Assembly (NCBI RefSeq): GCF_030718205.1 | Contig: NZ_JAUZQF010000048.1 | Location: 1-52,656 of the forward strand | Direction: 5' to 3' | Length of the DNA: 52,656 nt | Source: Nonomuraea turcica | GTDB taxonomy: Bacteria > Actinomycetota > Actinomycetes > Streptosporangiales > Streptosporangiaceae | Shown here: piece by piece, positions 25,980 through 34,227 of the stretch | How the letters are laid out: each line of letters starts with the position of its first letter | How positions within the stretch are numbered: the stretch's first letter is position 1 | Position numbers and translations under genes: made by a program | The notes under the pieces: generated by a model | Database searches by the model: none | What the model was told of the DNA's origin: nothing | Seen by the model: the letters and a program-made list of their open reading frames with translations, nothing else

Positions 25980-26331
25980 TCACCTTGCCGTCCTTGAGCT
26001 CTGAGTGTTGTCCGATCCCGTCGCGCCCACCGCCAGCCGAGCTCTGCGCCAGACACCGGCTGCGGTCAACAGCAGAGCGCCCCATTCCCGCAACACGCCA
26101 CGAGCGATGCAGCCGACAGAACCGCCCTGATCACCACGCCAGCGTCAGCCCGGTGATCACGGCTGATGATAAGCCTGGTGGAGATTGCCGCTTTCCACCT
26201 GGTCGAGCCCGCTAGACGATCAGGTCACCGCACTAAACTGCTCCGTTCACGCCGGCCCAGCGCATCGTGTTCATGACCGCCTCACACCCGCGCCCACCTT
26301 AGCCCGCACGCCCCCGCCCGTAGGAGCCAGC
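25980..26331. other. Gap upstream of the STAS pair
   Basis: 350 bases between a minus-strand small gene and the plus-strand STAS operon. It must hold the STAS promoter, but no convincing -35/-10 pair or repeat is visible and no ORF is supported. Confidence 0.4.
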
Positions 26332-26697
26332 ATGAACACCGCGGACACGGTCGGCGCTCTCACACCTGGCACGGTTGCCGACCGGCTCTTGCGCATCACG
26401 CCGCTCGTCGATCGCGCGGGTCTGCGGATTGAAGGTGAGCTCGACCGCGCCACGCTGCTCGCCCTGACTGGTGCGCTGGCTTCGATGGCGGGTGGTGGCA
26501 GCTTCTGCGTCGATCTCAGCGGCCTGGTGTTCTGCGACGTCGGCGGACTGCGCGCCCTGGTCACCGCCGCCGCCGGTCTGCGCGGCGGCCACGTTCTGAC
26601 GTTGCGCTCGCCCTCCCCGCAGGTGCGACGCCTGCTCGAGCTCACCGGCTGGCACCAGACGGCAGGTCTTCACCTGCAGGATCGGAGCAACTCATGA
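26332..26697 (+). CDS. STAS-domain anti-sigma factor antagonist (first of pair)
   Basis: ATG 26332 has TAGGAG upstream and gives 121 residues forming one STAS domain: RIEGELDRATLLALTGALAS, then CVDLSGLVFCDVGGLRALVT, ending VRRLLELTGW. STAS proteins of the SpoIIAA/RsbV type bind anti-sigma kinases and are inactivated by phosphorylation of a serine just after the conserved Asp. Here the site reads D-V-G-G-L, with no Ser or Thr. The stop overlaps the next start (ATGA), so the two STAS genes are translationally coupled. Confidence 0.8.
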   Translation: MNTADTVGALTPGTVADRLLRITPLVDRAGLRIEGELDRATLLALTGALASMAGGGSFCVDLSGLVFCDVGGLRALVTAAAGLRGGHVLTLRSPSPQVRRLLELTGWHQTAGLHLQDRSNS

Positions 26698-27101
26698 CGA
26701 CCCTCCATCCCCGCTCCGGGGCAGGTCTGTGGCTCATCCCTGCCACCGCCACCGTCGTTCGCCTGTGCGGCGAGCTGGACATCGGCACCGGCGAGGCGGT
26801 GCGCGAACGCCTGCTGCGAGCGTTGCGGCACAGCACCAACCTGCTCATCCTCGACCTGTCCGGTGTGTCGTTCTGCGACGCCGCCGGACTGGGCGCCGTG
26901 GTCGGCGTCCAGCACCGGGCCAGATCCCTGGACATCACCCTCGGCCTGGCCGCCCCCCGTCCACACCTGACCAGGGTGCTGCGCCTCACCGGCCTGGACC
27001 GCAGCTTCCCGATGTATGGCACCACCCCGGGCAGAGACTCCGGCAGGCGTGCGAGCACGGGTACGGGCAGGGTCGGGTTCGGCTCCGCGGCAGCGCGCTG
27101 A
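26694..27101 (+). CDS. STAS-domain anti-sigma factor antagonist (second of pair)
   Basis: The 135-residue product overlaps the first STAS gene by four bases. Domain blocks are VVRLCGELDIGTGEAVRERL, LILDLSGVSFCDAAGLGAVV and LTRVLRLTGLDRSFPMYG, with a Gly/Arg/Ser-rich tail. The phosphorylation position is D-A-A-G-L, again without Ser or Thr, unlike RsbV-type proteins. It could be a constitutive antagonist or partner of the first protein. A broken kinase-like gene starts 15 bases downstream. Confidence 0.8.
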   Translation: MTTLHPRSGAGLWLIPATATVVRLCGELDIGTGEAVRERLLRALRHSTNLLILDLSGVSFCDAAGLGAVVGVQHRARSLDITLGLAAPRPHLTRVLRLTGLDRSFPMYGTTPGRDSGRRASTGTGRVGFGSAAAR

Positions 27102-27115
27102 GACGTCGTGCGCAC

Positions 27116-28384
27116 ATGTCTGGTCTCGCCGCCGCTGCCAGCAGGACAACCGCCGGGCCACGCCCTTGTCTTCCCGCTGAGGCAACAGCTGAGCTAGATC
27201 GGCTACGGCATCAGGTGCTGGGAGAAGCCCAGATCCAGACCGCCGCGATCCTCGGCCAGTCTCGCACCGACGCCGAGCAGATCACCGCCTCGGCGCAGAT
27301 CACCGCCTCGGCGCAGATCACCGCCTCGGCGCAGATCACCGCCTCGGCGCAGATCACCGCCTCGGCGCAGATCATCGCCTTAACGCAGATCATCGCCTCG
27401 GCCGAGCTACAGCGCGCTCAAAGCCGGCACCTGCCCCGGCGGCAGGCCCAGGCGGGCCAGGTCACGCAGCCGGCGCCTGCACTTGCCGACGGCCCTGTGC
27501 CGATCATGGTGCTCAACGGCCGCTGGCGGATCTACGCACCCCTCAACGCCGACGCCAGCGCCATGGCCGCCCTGTACCAGGCCTACGAGCTCGCTGATCC
27601 CGCCACCACCGTCGTGGCCAAGGCGTTCCACCAGGCCACCAGCGACCCCCAGCGATTCCGCACGTTCCCTGCGGGAAGTACGGAGCATGCGCCTGCACCA
27701 CCGGCACATCGGGCAGATCCTCGACTCCGGCCGAGACCGCAGATCCCAGGCGGTCTACCTCATCTCCCCCCTCTATCAGCCGGGCAGCCTCCACCTCCAG
27801 CAGCGGGCAAGCGCCGGCGTCTCGCTGAAGCGGAGCCTGCAGGTCCTGGATCAGGTGCTGGCCGGGCTGCAGGCCGCCGCCGCGAGCGGCATCATCCACC
27901 CGGACATCAAGCCGCAGAACATCGTGCTGGACGGCCCCGCCAACATCAGGATCATCGACTGGGGCATGTCCCAGTTGCACCAGGCGGGCAAGAGCGTCTC
28001 CACGGTGTCCCCGGCGGCACCAAGTGGTTCGCCAGCCCCGAGCAGCTCGGCGTCACCGGCGCCGCACCCAGCACGCTGTCCGACCTGTACGGCGTCGGCG
28101 CCCTGGCCTACTGGCTGCTGACCGGCCTGGCGCCGCTGCGACGCGAGCTCGAAACCGCCGTCGGCACCGACGCCGACCTGCTGCAGGTCCGCCACCTGAT
28201 GCAAGCCGGCACCCGCCCCGAACGCGCCGACCACCTCACCCCGGACGTGCCTGAACAGCTGGGCCGGCTCATCGACCAGTGGCTCAGCTGCACCCCAACC
28301 GACCGCATCCCGCGCGGGATGGATCCCTCCGCTGCGCTCGGCTGCGCGCACGGCCTTACGGTGACACGTCGGCCCTCGCCATGA
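27116..28384 (+). pseudogene. Serine/threonine protein kinase-like gene with two frameshifts and a repeat tract
   Basis: From ATG 27116 the product has a helical N-terminus with seven QITASA-type hexapeptides, then kinase elements: LNGRWRIYAPL, the VAIK-like VVAKAF, and after a one-base gain at about 27668, LREVRSMRLHHRHIGQIL, catalytic IIHPDIKPQNIVL and IRIIDWGMSQL. A second shift near 28010 restores the first frame at GGTKWFASPEQLG (activation segment). The catalytic loop has HPD in place of HRD and the magnesium motif is DWG. As read it is broken; the compensating shifts leave the possibility of sequencing error or recent decay. Confidence 0.65.
27278..27403 (+). repeat. 18-bp tandem repeat, seven units
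   Basis: Five identical head-to-tail copies of CAGATCACCGCCTCGGCG (27278-27367) are followed by two variants (27368-27385 and 27386-27403). In frame each encodes Gln-Ile-Thr-Ala-Ser-Ala, so copy-number change would add or remove six residues without shifting the kinase frame. Confidence 0.95.
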
Positions 28385-28430
28385 GCGCGGTCCGATCGCG
28401 ATCGGTAGGTCAGACGTGGCCGATTCACCG

Positions 28431-28522
28431 GCGCTCGGCTCGTTGGTCCGCGCCATCTGTTGCCTGCGGTGGGTTGGCCGTTGCTTGACGGTGCAGGTCG
28501 ATGATCGGCTGCAGGAGCCACA
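28431..28522 (+). repeat. 92-bp direct repeat, left copy
   Basis: Differs from 31064-31155 at only three positions (28445 G/A, 28488 A/G, 28491 T/C by alignment). The right copy is the 3' end of a small membrane-protein gene; here the matching stop codon is changed, so this copy is a non-coding duplicate. The pair flanks the AI-2E/BrkB segment. Confidence 0.85.
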
Positions 28523-28568
28523 CTTGACAAGTCCAGTTCGAGCGCGCCTGCGCTCGCCTCCAAGCCCG

Positions 28569-29723
28569 TCAGTCCTTCTGCTCGGGTTCCTTCCCAGGAG
28601 GTACGGCCTGCGCCGGCGGTTCTGGGGCCGGTGGTTCTGGGGCCGGTCCCGCCGGGAGGGGGATCGGATCGTCCTTGAAGAGCTCGGGCACGGCCCGGTA
28701 GAGGACGGCGGTGATCGGCACGGCCACGACCGCGCCCGCGATCCCGGCCAGGATGCCGCCGACGGCCAGCACGAGGATGATCGCCAGCGGGTGGAAGTGC
28801 AGCACCCGGCCGACTATCAGCGGCTGGAGCACGTGATTCTCCAGTTGCTGCTCGACGATCAGGATGCCGATGAAGATCAGCGCGTAGATCGGGCCCTTCG
28901 CGCCGAGCGTGACCAGCGTCGCGACCGCGCCGGCGAACAGGATGCCGACGATCGGGATGAAGCTAGCCAGGAAGATCAGTACGGCGAGTGCCGCCCAGAG
29001 CGGGACGCCCATGACGGCCAGCACCAGACCCATGAGCACGCCGTGCACCGCGGCCACGGCCACCGTGCCCTGCACGTAGTGGGACAGTGTGGCCCAGGCA
29101 GTCCGCCCGGCCCGGTCGACCCGCGGCGCTCTCGGGCCGAACCCCTTGAGGAACCAGGACCAGATCCGGTCGCCATCCTTGAGCAGGAAGAACGTCACGA
29201 ACAGCAGGAGCACGATCGAGGCCAGGACCTCAATCACCACCACGGTGCCCGCGAGAACCGTCGAGGTGATCTGCTGCTGCCGCTCGGTGACGAACTTGGC
29301 GATCTCGTCCACCCAGCGGCTGAGCTGGATGGGCTCCAGGTGCAAAGGGCCGGTGTAGAGCCAGTCCTCCACCGTCTTGGCCGTCTGCCTGACCTGTGTC
29401 ACCAAGCCGGGGAACTCCGCGTTGGCCCGGACGCCGATGATCCAGCCCGTCCCGCTCAGCACGGCGAGGGCGACGAGCATGGTGATTCAGGTGGCGTAGA
29501 TCGCCCTCAGGCCCGACGCGCGCAGGCGTCGGGTGAGCGGGAACAGCAGCGCGGTCAGCAGCAGGGCGACCGCCACCGGCAGGGCGAGGATGCGCATCGT
29601 CGCCACGAAGCCGAACACGTAGTTGGCCACGATGCCGATGACGATCAGACACGCGCACCACGCGGCCATCCTCGCCAAGGTCGCAGGCACTAACCGCAAA
29701 AGGCGCTCCTGAGGTGGATCCAT
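28569..29723 (-). pseudogene. AI-2E family transporter interrupted by one in-frame TGA
   Basis: ATG 29723 follows GGGAAGG. Two membrane helices (WCACLIVIGIVANYVFGFVA, then LPVAVALLLTALLFPLTRRL) are followed by TGA at 29489-29487, and the same frame continues ITMLVALAVLSGTGWIIGVR to the end with the family's central periplasmic part, IVLLLFVTFFLLKDGDRIWS and ASFIPIVGILFAG. Without the TGA it is a normal-length member (about 384 residues) with a Pro-rich C-terminal tail. No frameshift is needed, so a single point change explains the break. The substrate of this subgroup is unknown. Confidence 0.8.
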
Positions 29724-29795
29724 GCACGGAACCTTCCCCACCGGCCGGAGATAGGCACGCTTTCAGGATTCAAGCCAGGGAAATGTTGGAGAGAT

Positions 29796-29841
29796 AAAAG
29801 GTGCGTCACGGGTAGGGGTCATTCCGCCCTACCAACCTTTT
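29796..29841. promoter_or_regulatory. Nested inverted repeats between divergent transporter and BrkB genes
   Basis: AAAAGGT (29796-29802) pairs with ACCTTTT (29835-29841), and inside them GGTAGGG (29811-29817) pairs with CCCTACC (29827-29833). The two perfect stems are concentric and AT-rich at the outside. The position, between divergent starts at 29723 and 29926, suits a shared operator or a structured leader. Confidence 0.4.
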
Positions 29842-29925
29842 CACGACGGCACGGTGAGCCATCTTCTGTGAAACGACCGCGGCGCGCGCTCACGGCCGCA
29901 TTCTGCCGACGTACCGGCCCCGGCC

Positions 29926-30822
29926 ATGAGCGCCGCCCGGCGCTGGGCCGGCCGGATGGCGACAGGCTGGAAGCGAGCGAGGAGCCGGCACGGCTGGTTG
30001 GATCACATGGTGCGCGCCCTGATCCGCTACGACAAGGCCGACGCCGGCCGGCTGGCGGCCGCCCTCACCTACTACGCCTTCTTCGCCACCTTCGCCTTGG
30101 TCCTGCTGGGGTTCGCCATCCTCGGCCGCATCCTGGACTATCCGGCGGCGCTGGCCGAGGTGCAGCGCTACCTGAGCGACACCTTCCCGCGCCTGGACGT
30201 CCAAGCGCTTCGCAATGCCGGGGGAACGGCCGGGCTGGTGGCCTGCGTGGTGCTGCCGCTGACGGGCTTGTTCTGGATGGACACGCTGCGCTCGGCGACC
30301 AGGGCGATCTGGCGGCTCGAGGAGTACCCGGGCAACTTCTTCCTGCGTCAGATCATCGACCTGGGCGTGGTGGCTGGGCTCGGGGTGCTGCTCTCCCTGT
30401 CGCTCACCGTCGCCTTCGCCGCCGAGTGGGTGCTGACCTGGCTTGCGGTGAACACCGTGGGTGTGGAGGCCACCCCTGCCCGGTGGGTGCTGTCGGTGGC
30501 TGCGTTCGTGCTGGGAATCGGGGTAAATACCTTGCTGGCCATGGCGCTGCTGACCGCGCCGCCACGGCTGCGATTACCGCTGCGCCGGGTGATCGGGCCG
30601 GCGCTCGTCATCACGATCGGCCTGGAGATCCTCAAGTCCCTCGGCCAAGCCTTGCTCAATCTCACCGCCGCCAACCCCGCCTACCAGGTCGTCACCGGAG
30701 CGGTGGCGATGCTGCTCTTCCTCAAGGTGCTCAACCAGCTCATTCTGTTCGCCACCGCGCTGGCGGCCACCAGCGCCACCGGCGAGGTCACCGACCTGGC
30801 CACTCGGTCAGATCCGCCGTGA
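29926..30822 (+). CDS. YihY/BrkB family inner-membrane protein
   Basis: The 298-residue protein has six hydrophobic segments and the BrkB signature: an N-terminal cytoplasmic segment, then AAALTYYAFFATFALVLLGF and, further on, LRSATRAIWRLEEYPGNFF. It was once annotated as RNase BN in E. coli, which is wrong for this family; transport or envelope function is suspected. It is divergent from the AI-2E gene. Confidence 0.85.
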   Translation: MSAARRWAGRMATGWKRARSRHGWLDHMVRALIRYDKADAGRLAAALTYYAFFATFALVLLGFAILGRILDYPAALAEVQRYLSDTFPRLDVQALRNAGGTAGLVACVVLPLTGLFWMDTLRSATRAIWRLEEYPGNFFLRQIIDLGVVAGLGVLLSLSLTVAFAAEWVLTWLAVNTVGVEATPARWVLSVAAFVLGIGVNTLLAMALLTAPPRLRLPLRRVIGPALVITIGLEILKSLGQALLNLTAANPAYQVVTGAVAMLLFLKVLNQLILFATALAATSATGEVTDLATRSDPP

Positions 30823-30987
30823 CCTCGAGGTGTGCCACCACCCGGACGGCCACTCCCGGCTCCGCCTGTCCCTCCGTCGCGACCCCACACTGCCCCCGCA
30901 CCGCCCCCCACCGCCCCCGCCAAGCCGACCAGCTGCTGCGCGGGGGTTGTCGCGCATCGCTGTGTTCTTCCACTCGGTACTGGTCAT
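30808..30987 (-). CDS. Possible small basic protein (59 aa)
   Basis: ATG 30987 has a perfect GGAGG nine bases upstream. The product starts MTSTEWKNTAMRDNPRAAAG, then a Gly run and an Arg/Ser/Trp-rich end. Low complexity and the 15-base overlap with the BrkB 3' end reduce confidence; it may be the start of a lost gene with a preserved ribosome site. Confidence 0.3.
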   Translation of the reverse strand: MTSTEWKNTAMRDNPRAAAGRLGGGGGGRCGGSVGSRRRDRRSREWPSGWWHTSRSRRI

Positions 30988-31063
30988 GGGTGGGAACCTC
31001 CGTCCGTGGGGTTGTTCCCGTAGCGGGCGTTCGTGTTCGGCCGGCTCTTGGCGCCGGGGATTC

Positions 31064-31155
31064 GCGCTCGGCTCGTTAGTCCGCGCCATCTGTTGCCTGC
31101 GGTGGGTTGGCCGTTGCTTGGCGGCGCAGGTCGATGATCGGCTGCAGGAGCCACA
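31064..31155 (+). repeat. 92-bp direct repeat, right copy
   Basis: Covers the last 27 codons and stop of the small membrane-protein gene on the minus strand (31076-31303). Near-identical to 28431-28522. This is the probable source copy because it is part of an intact gene. Confidence 0.85.
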
Positions 31156-31303
31156 GCCAGCAGGTGGCCAGTGCCGCCGCGGCGCCGAACACGATGGCGA
31201 GCCAATTGCCGAGCACGACCTCGGCCACCAGAGCCATCGCGGCGGTGATCGCGACCGCCAGGGATACGGCGCCGGCCAGGCCCAGCTCGTTGGCGCGGTG
31301 CAC
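31076..31303 (-). CDS. Small two-pass membrane protein (75 aa)
   Basis: GTG 31303 follows AGAAGGAGA at good spacing. The protein has two membrane helices (LAGAVSLAVAITAAMALVAE and LAIVFGAAAALATCWLWLLQ) and a short hydrophilic tail ending in TDGAD. It resembles small actinobacterial envelope proteins of unknown role found with Usp/CsbD-type genes. Its 3' end is duplicated 2.6 kb away. Confidence 0.6.
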   Translation of the reverse strand: MHRANELGLAGAVSLAVAITAAMALVAEVVLGNWLAIVFGAAAALATCWLWLLQPIIDLRRQATANPPQATDGAD

Positions 31304-31377
31304 GATCTTCTCCTTCTGAGTATCGCCGCAGGTGGCAGCGTCACACTAGAGGCCAATACGGATAGATGGGCATCATC

Positions 31378-31535
31378 GGTGGCACATTGAGGAGAACAAC
31401 GAGACCGGCAAGGATCTGCTCGGCCTGACCGACTACCAGGTCCGCACCTGGGCCGGCTGGCACCGGCATGTCACCACCGCCATGCTCGCCCTGGCCTTCT
31501 GGCCGTCAGCCGTGCCCGGTTGGACGACCCGATCG
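31378..31535 (+). pseudogene. IS701-type transposase, C-terminal fragment
   Basis: The plus strand reads RWHIEENNETGKDLLGLTDY, then QVRTWAGWHRHVTTAMLALA, then after a one-base shift FLAVSRARLDDP. This matches the end of IS701-family transposases (WxIEExxxxxKxxxGLdxYxVRxWxxWHRH), including the catalytic Glu region. Nothing of the N-terminal part is left. It directly abuts the second NucA/NucB remnant. Confidence 0.6.
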
Positions 31536-31564
31536 CCTGCGAGCAGGTGACGTATCCCGGCTTA

Positions 31565-32144
31565 ATCTTGCGGCATGCAGGGATCGCGATGCTCCTGTTC
31601 CGGTCGATCACGGTTCTGTCCAGGGTCCGGTGGAGGCATCCGTCGATCCTGCCCACCTTCCGCTCGCATCCTGGGTTCTTCCAGTCGAAGCGGCCCGGGG
31701 ATCCATTTCCCGGGGTAGGGATCCGGATCGGTGAGGTTGGGGCTGTAGAGGGCCCTCTCCAGGTGGGAGACCGTCTCCCGCACCTTCGCTTCGTTGCCGT
31801 CGAGGATGAAGACAGGCCTGATGGTGCCGACCACGCACCCGCCGCTGTACGCGGTGATCCAGGTGGCGCTGTCGCAGATGAAGTACTGGTCCCACCGCTT
31901 GCCGTCCCGCATCGGGTTCAGCGTCTGGTAGTTGTCCGGCAGCTCCGGGTTGTTGGTGTACTTGATCGACGGGAAGATACTGCAGGTGCCCATATTGTCG
32001 GGGTGATTGAGGCCGTCCCACGGCACATCCAAGGTGATCTCGAAGTCACCGCCGTCGCGCCATTGCGCCACGGTGGCTTCGCGGCCGTCCCCCAGCGGTT
32101 TGGTCTGGCCGTTCCCGTCCACGTACGTGGCCGAGCACTTCGTG
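31565..32144 (-). pseudogene. NucA/NucB-type secreted nuclease domain, truncated at both ends (copy 2)
   Basis: The minus strand reads TKCSATYVDGNGQTKPLGDG, LDVPWDGLNHPDNMGTCSIF, FICDSATWITAYSGGCVVGT, then after a frameshift near 31690 RIDGCLHRTLDRTVIDRNRS and IAIPAC. Each block aligns with copy 1 at 8151-9018 (VPWDGLDHPDKVGTC, FICDSADWIAAHAGGC, GCLHRTRDTEIHRKNR). The C-terminal catalytic part is lost at about 31565 next to an IS701 remnant, and the N-terminus is cut at 32144 by an IS3 element. Confidence 0.65.
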
Positions 32145-32850
32145 TGAGGTGCCCCGAACCTTCCGGACTCGGACCCAAGTAGGGTCAGAGATAGTCCGGG
32201 AAGGAAGCACGTGGCAAGAAGCCGAGAATATATCCGCCCAAGTTGCGGGCCAAAGTCGTGCGGGTCGTCATCGAAGGCGGGAAGACACCTGCAGAGGTTG
32301 CCGTGATTTCGGGCTGGTGGCTGAGACGGTTCGCAATGGGGTGAAAGCGGAGAAGTCGAAGAACTCTGGTACCACCGATGAGGGCCGCGCCGCCATCGAC
32401 CGCGCCAGGCTCCAGGAGATGGAACGGCGCGTTCAGGAACTTGAGCAGGAGAACGCTTTTCTGAAAAAAGCCGCGGCCTTCTTTGCGAAAAAACTCCCGT
32501 AAGCGAGAAGTACGAACTCATTCTCGCCTAGAAGGCCAACTTCGAGATCATCCTGATGTAGCCTGCTCGGCGTGTCGAAATCCGGATACTACGACTGGGA
32601 GAAGCGCCCGATGTCGGCGACCGAGCAACGGCGCGAGGATCTCAAGCCCTTGGTCGGGTTTGTGTTCGCCGAATCCGGCAGGATTTACGGGCATCGCCGC
32701 GCCCATGCGGAGCTCAGGCGCGTCGGCGTCGAGGTGGACGATGAACTCGTTCGCAAGCTCATGCGTCAGATGGGCCTGGTCCCGGTGCAGCTCAAGCCAC
32801 GCCGTGGTCTGACGATCGCGGAAAAGACCGCGGCTCCGGTCAGAGTTTGC
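32145..32850 (+). mobile_element. IS3-family element remnant (orfA plus start of orfB)
   Basis: TGAGGTGCCCC at 32145 looks like an IS3-type left end. orfA is present in two frames: PPKLRAKVVRVVIEGGKTPA (HTH), then a shift, then the leucine-zipper end ARLQEMERRVQELEQENAFL with KKAAAFFAKK, stopping at 32502. orfB begins around 32515 with two stops, then SKSGYYDWEKRPMSATEQRR and SGRIYGHRRAHAELRRVGVE. The DDE core is missing after about 32840. The insertion splits a NucA/NucB gene. Confidence 0.75.
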
Positions 32851-32952
32851 GGGGTGGTCGCCGGGATCGGAGGCGGGCATGGCATTGCTATGGGAACGTT
32901 CGGCGGCAGATGAGGCCGCGACCCGGCGCTGACTACCCGGCCTTGGGAGACC

Positions 32953-34227
32953 TCAGGATCGGATGAGCGCGGCAAGGAGATCAGCGGCCGGGGCCAGCGC
33001 AGCCTCGTTCAGGTCGAAGGTCGGCGAATGATGCGGTCCATATGTTCCGGCACCCACGAGAAGGTATCCGGCGAGTCCGCCGCATTCCTGGACGCGCCGC
33101 ATGAACAGCGTCGCGTCATCGCTCGCGCGTAGGGGACGCGGTGGCAGCAGACGCAGGCCGCACCTCGGGGCGAGGCTTTCGATCCTGCTGAGGATCGCGC
33201 CGTCGGTGCTCGCGCTGGTTGCCCAGCCGGTTCTGGCGATGTCCACAGTGACACCGTGCATGGCGGCCGCGCCGTGGAGGACGTCGCGGGCGCGCTGCTC
33301 CAGGTCGTCGTGCTCGGCGGCGGCGTCGGCCCGGACCTCTGCGCCGAGGACGGCACACGCGTTGACGATGTTCGCCGCGCCGGGCGCGTGCAGCGTCCCA
33401 ACGTTGACGCGGGTCGTCGCCGTCGCGTAGCGGGGCAGAGCGTGCAGGCCCAGAACGGCGGACGCCGCCGCCAGCAGGGCACTGCGGCCCTGTTCGGGCG
33501 CTCCGCTGGCGTGGGCGGCGATCCCGGTGAACTCCGCGCGCAGTTTCGAGGTCCCGTACAGCTCGGTCGCGGCCGCGACGCATCCATCCGGGGTGCCGAA
33601 GCCGAGGTGGACGGTCAGCAGGACGTCGACGTCGTCGACAAGCCCGGCGGCCACCATGGGAGCAGCGCCGCGGACACCCTCCTCGGCGGGCTGGAACAGC
33701 AGCCGTACGGTGCCGGGGAACTGTTTGTCAGACAGCAGGGCTGCTGCCCGCAGCGCGATGGCCATGTGCCCGTCGTGCCCGCAGGCGTGCATCGCGCCAT
33801 CGATGTCCGAGCCGAAACCCTGGGCCGCGGGGTGGTGGCTGCCGGAGCGGCTCTCCTGGATCGGCAGGGCGTCCATGTCCACCCGCAGGCCGACCAGCGG
33901 ACCCGGGCGAGTGCCTTGCAGCTCCGCGACGAAGGCGGTGTTTCCGTCACGGAAACGGTGTACCGACGCGGCTGGCACACCCTGCGCGGCGGCCCGCTGG
34001 ACGGCAGCGTCGAGCTCGTCGCGGCTCGGCATACCAGGGTGATCGTGCACGTCGACGAGTTCGCGGCCGCCGCGGCGCCGCCAGCCCAGGTCGGAGAGGA
34101 GGCTCCAGGCAAGATCTGCGGTCTCGATCTCGAGGAAGCCGATCTCGGGCCGCCGGTGCAGATGACGCCGGACGGCGGTCGCGTCCAGTGGATTCGGCCG
34201 GGCCTCGGATCGCGGGCGCGTGCTCAC
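32953..34227 (-). CDS. M20-family amidohydrolase (AbgA/hippurate hydrolase type)
   Basis: GTG 34227 overlaps the upstream stop (GTGA) and has GAGGGA before it; 424 residues. M20D metal-site motifs are complete: HRRPEIGFLEIETA, GLRVDMDALPIQES, MHACGHDGHMAIAL (with the family Cys) and FQPAEEG, plus the lid-domain HASGAPEQG. Such enzymes cleave N-acyl or p-aminobenzoyl amino acids in the cytoplasm with two divalent metals. It is the last gene of the 11-gene leftward unit and would release an amino acid from an imported amide or conjugate. Confidence 0.88.
   Translation of the reverse strand: MSTRPRSEARPNPLDATAVRRHLHRRPEIGFLEIETADLAWSLLSDLGWRRRGGRELVDVHDHPGMPSRDELDAAVQRAAAQGVPAASVHRFRDGNTAFVAELQGTRPGPLVGLRVDMDALPIQESRSGSHHPAAQGFGSDIDGAMHACGHDGHMAIALRAAALLSDKQFPGTVRLLFQPAEEGVRGAAPMVAAGLVDDVDVLLTVHLGFGTPDGCVAAATELYGTSKLRAEFTGIAAHASGAPEQGRSALLAAASAVLGLHALPRYATATTRVNVGTLHAPGAANIVNACAVLGAEVRADAAAEHDDLEQRARDVLHGAAAMHGVTVDIARTGWATSASTDGAILSRIESLAPRCGLRLLPPRPLRASDDATLFMRRVQECGGLAGYLLVGAGTYGPHHSPTFDLNEAALAPAADLLAALIRS

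Noticed and set aside
27278..27403. Short regular repeats that could suggest a CRISPR array
   Set aside because: The units are 18 bp, directly adjacent with no spacers, and lie in frame inside a coding region; no cas genes are near.
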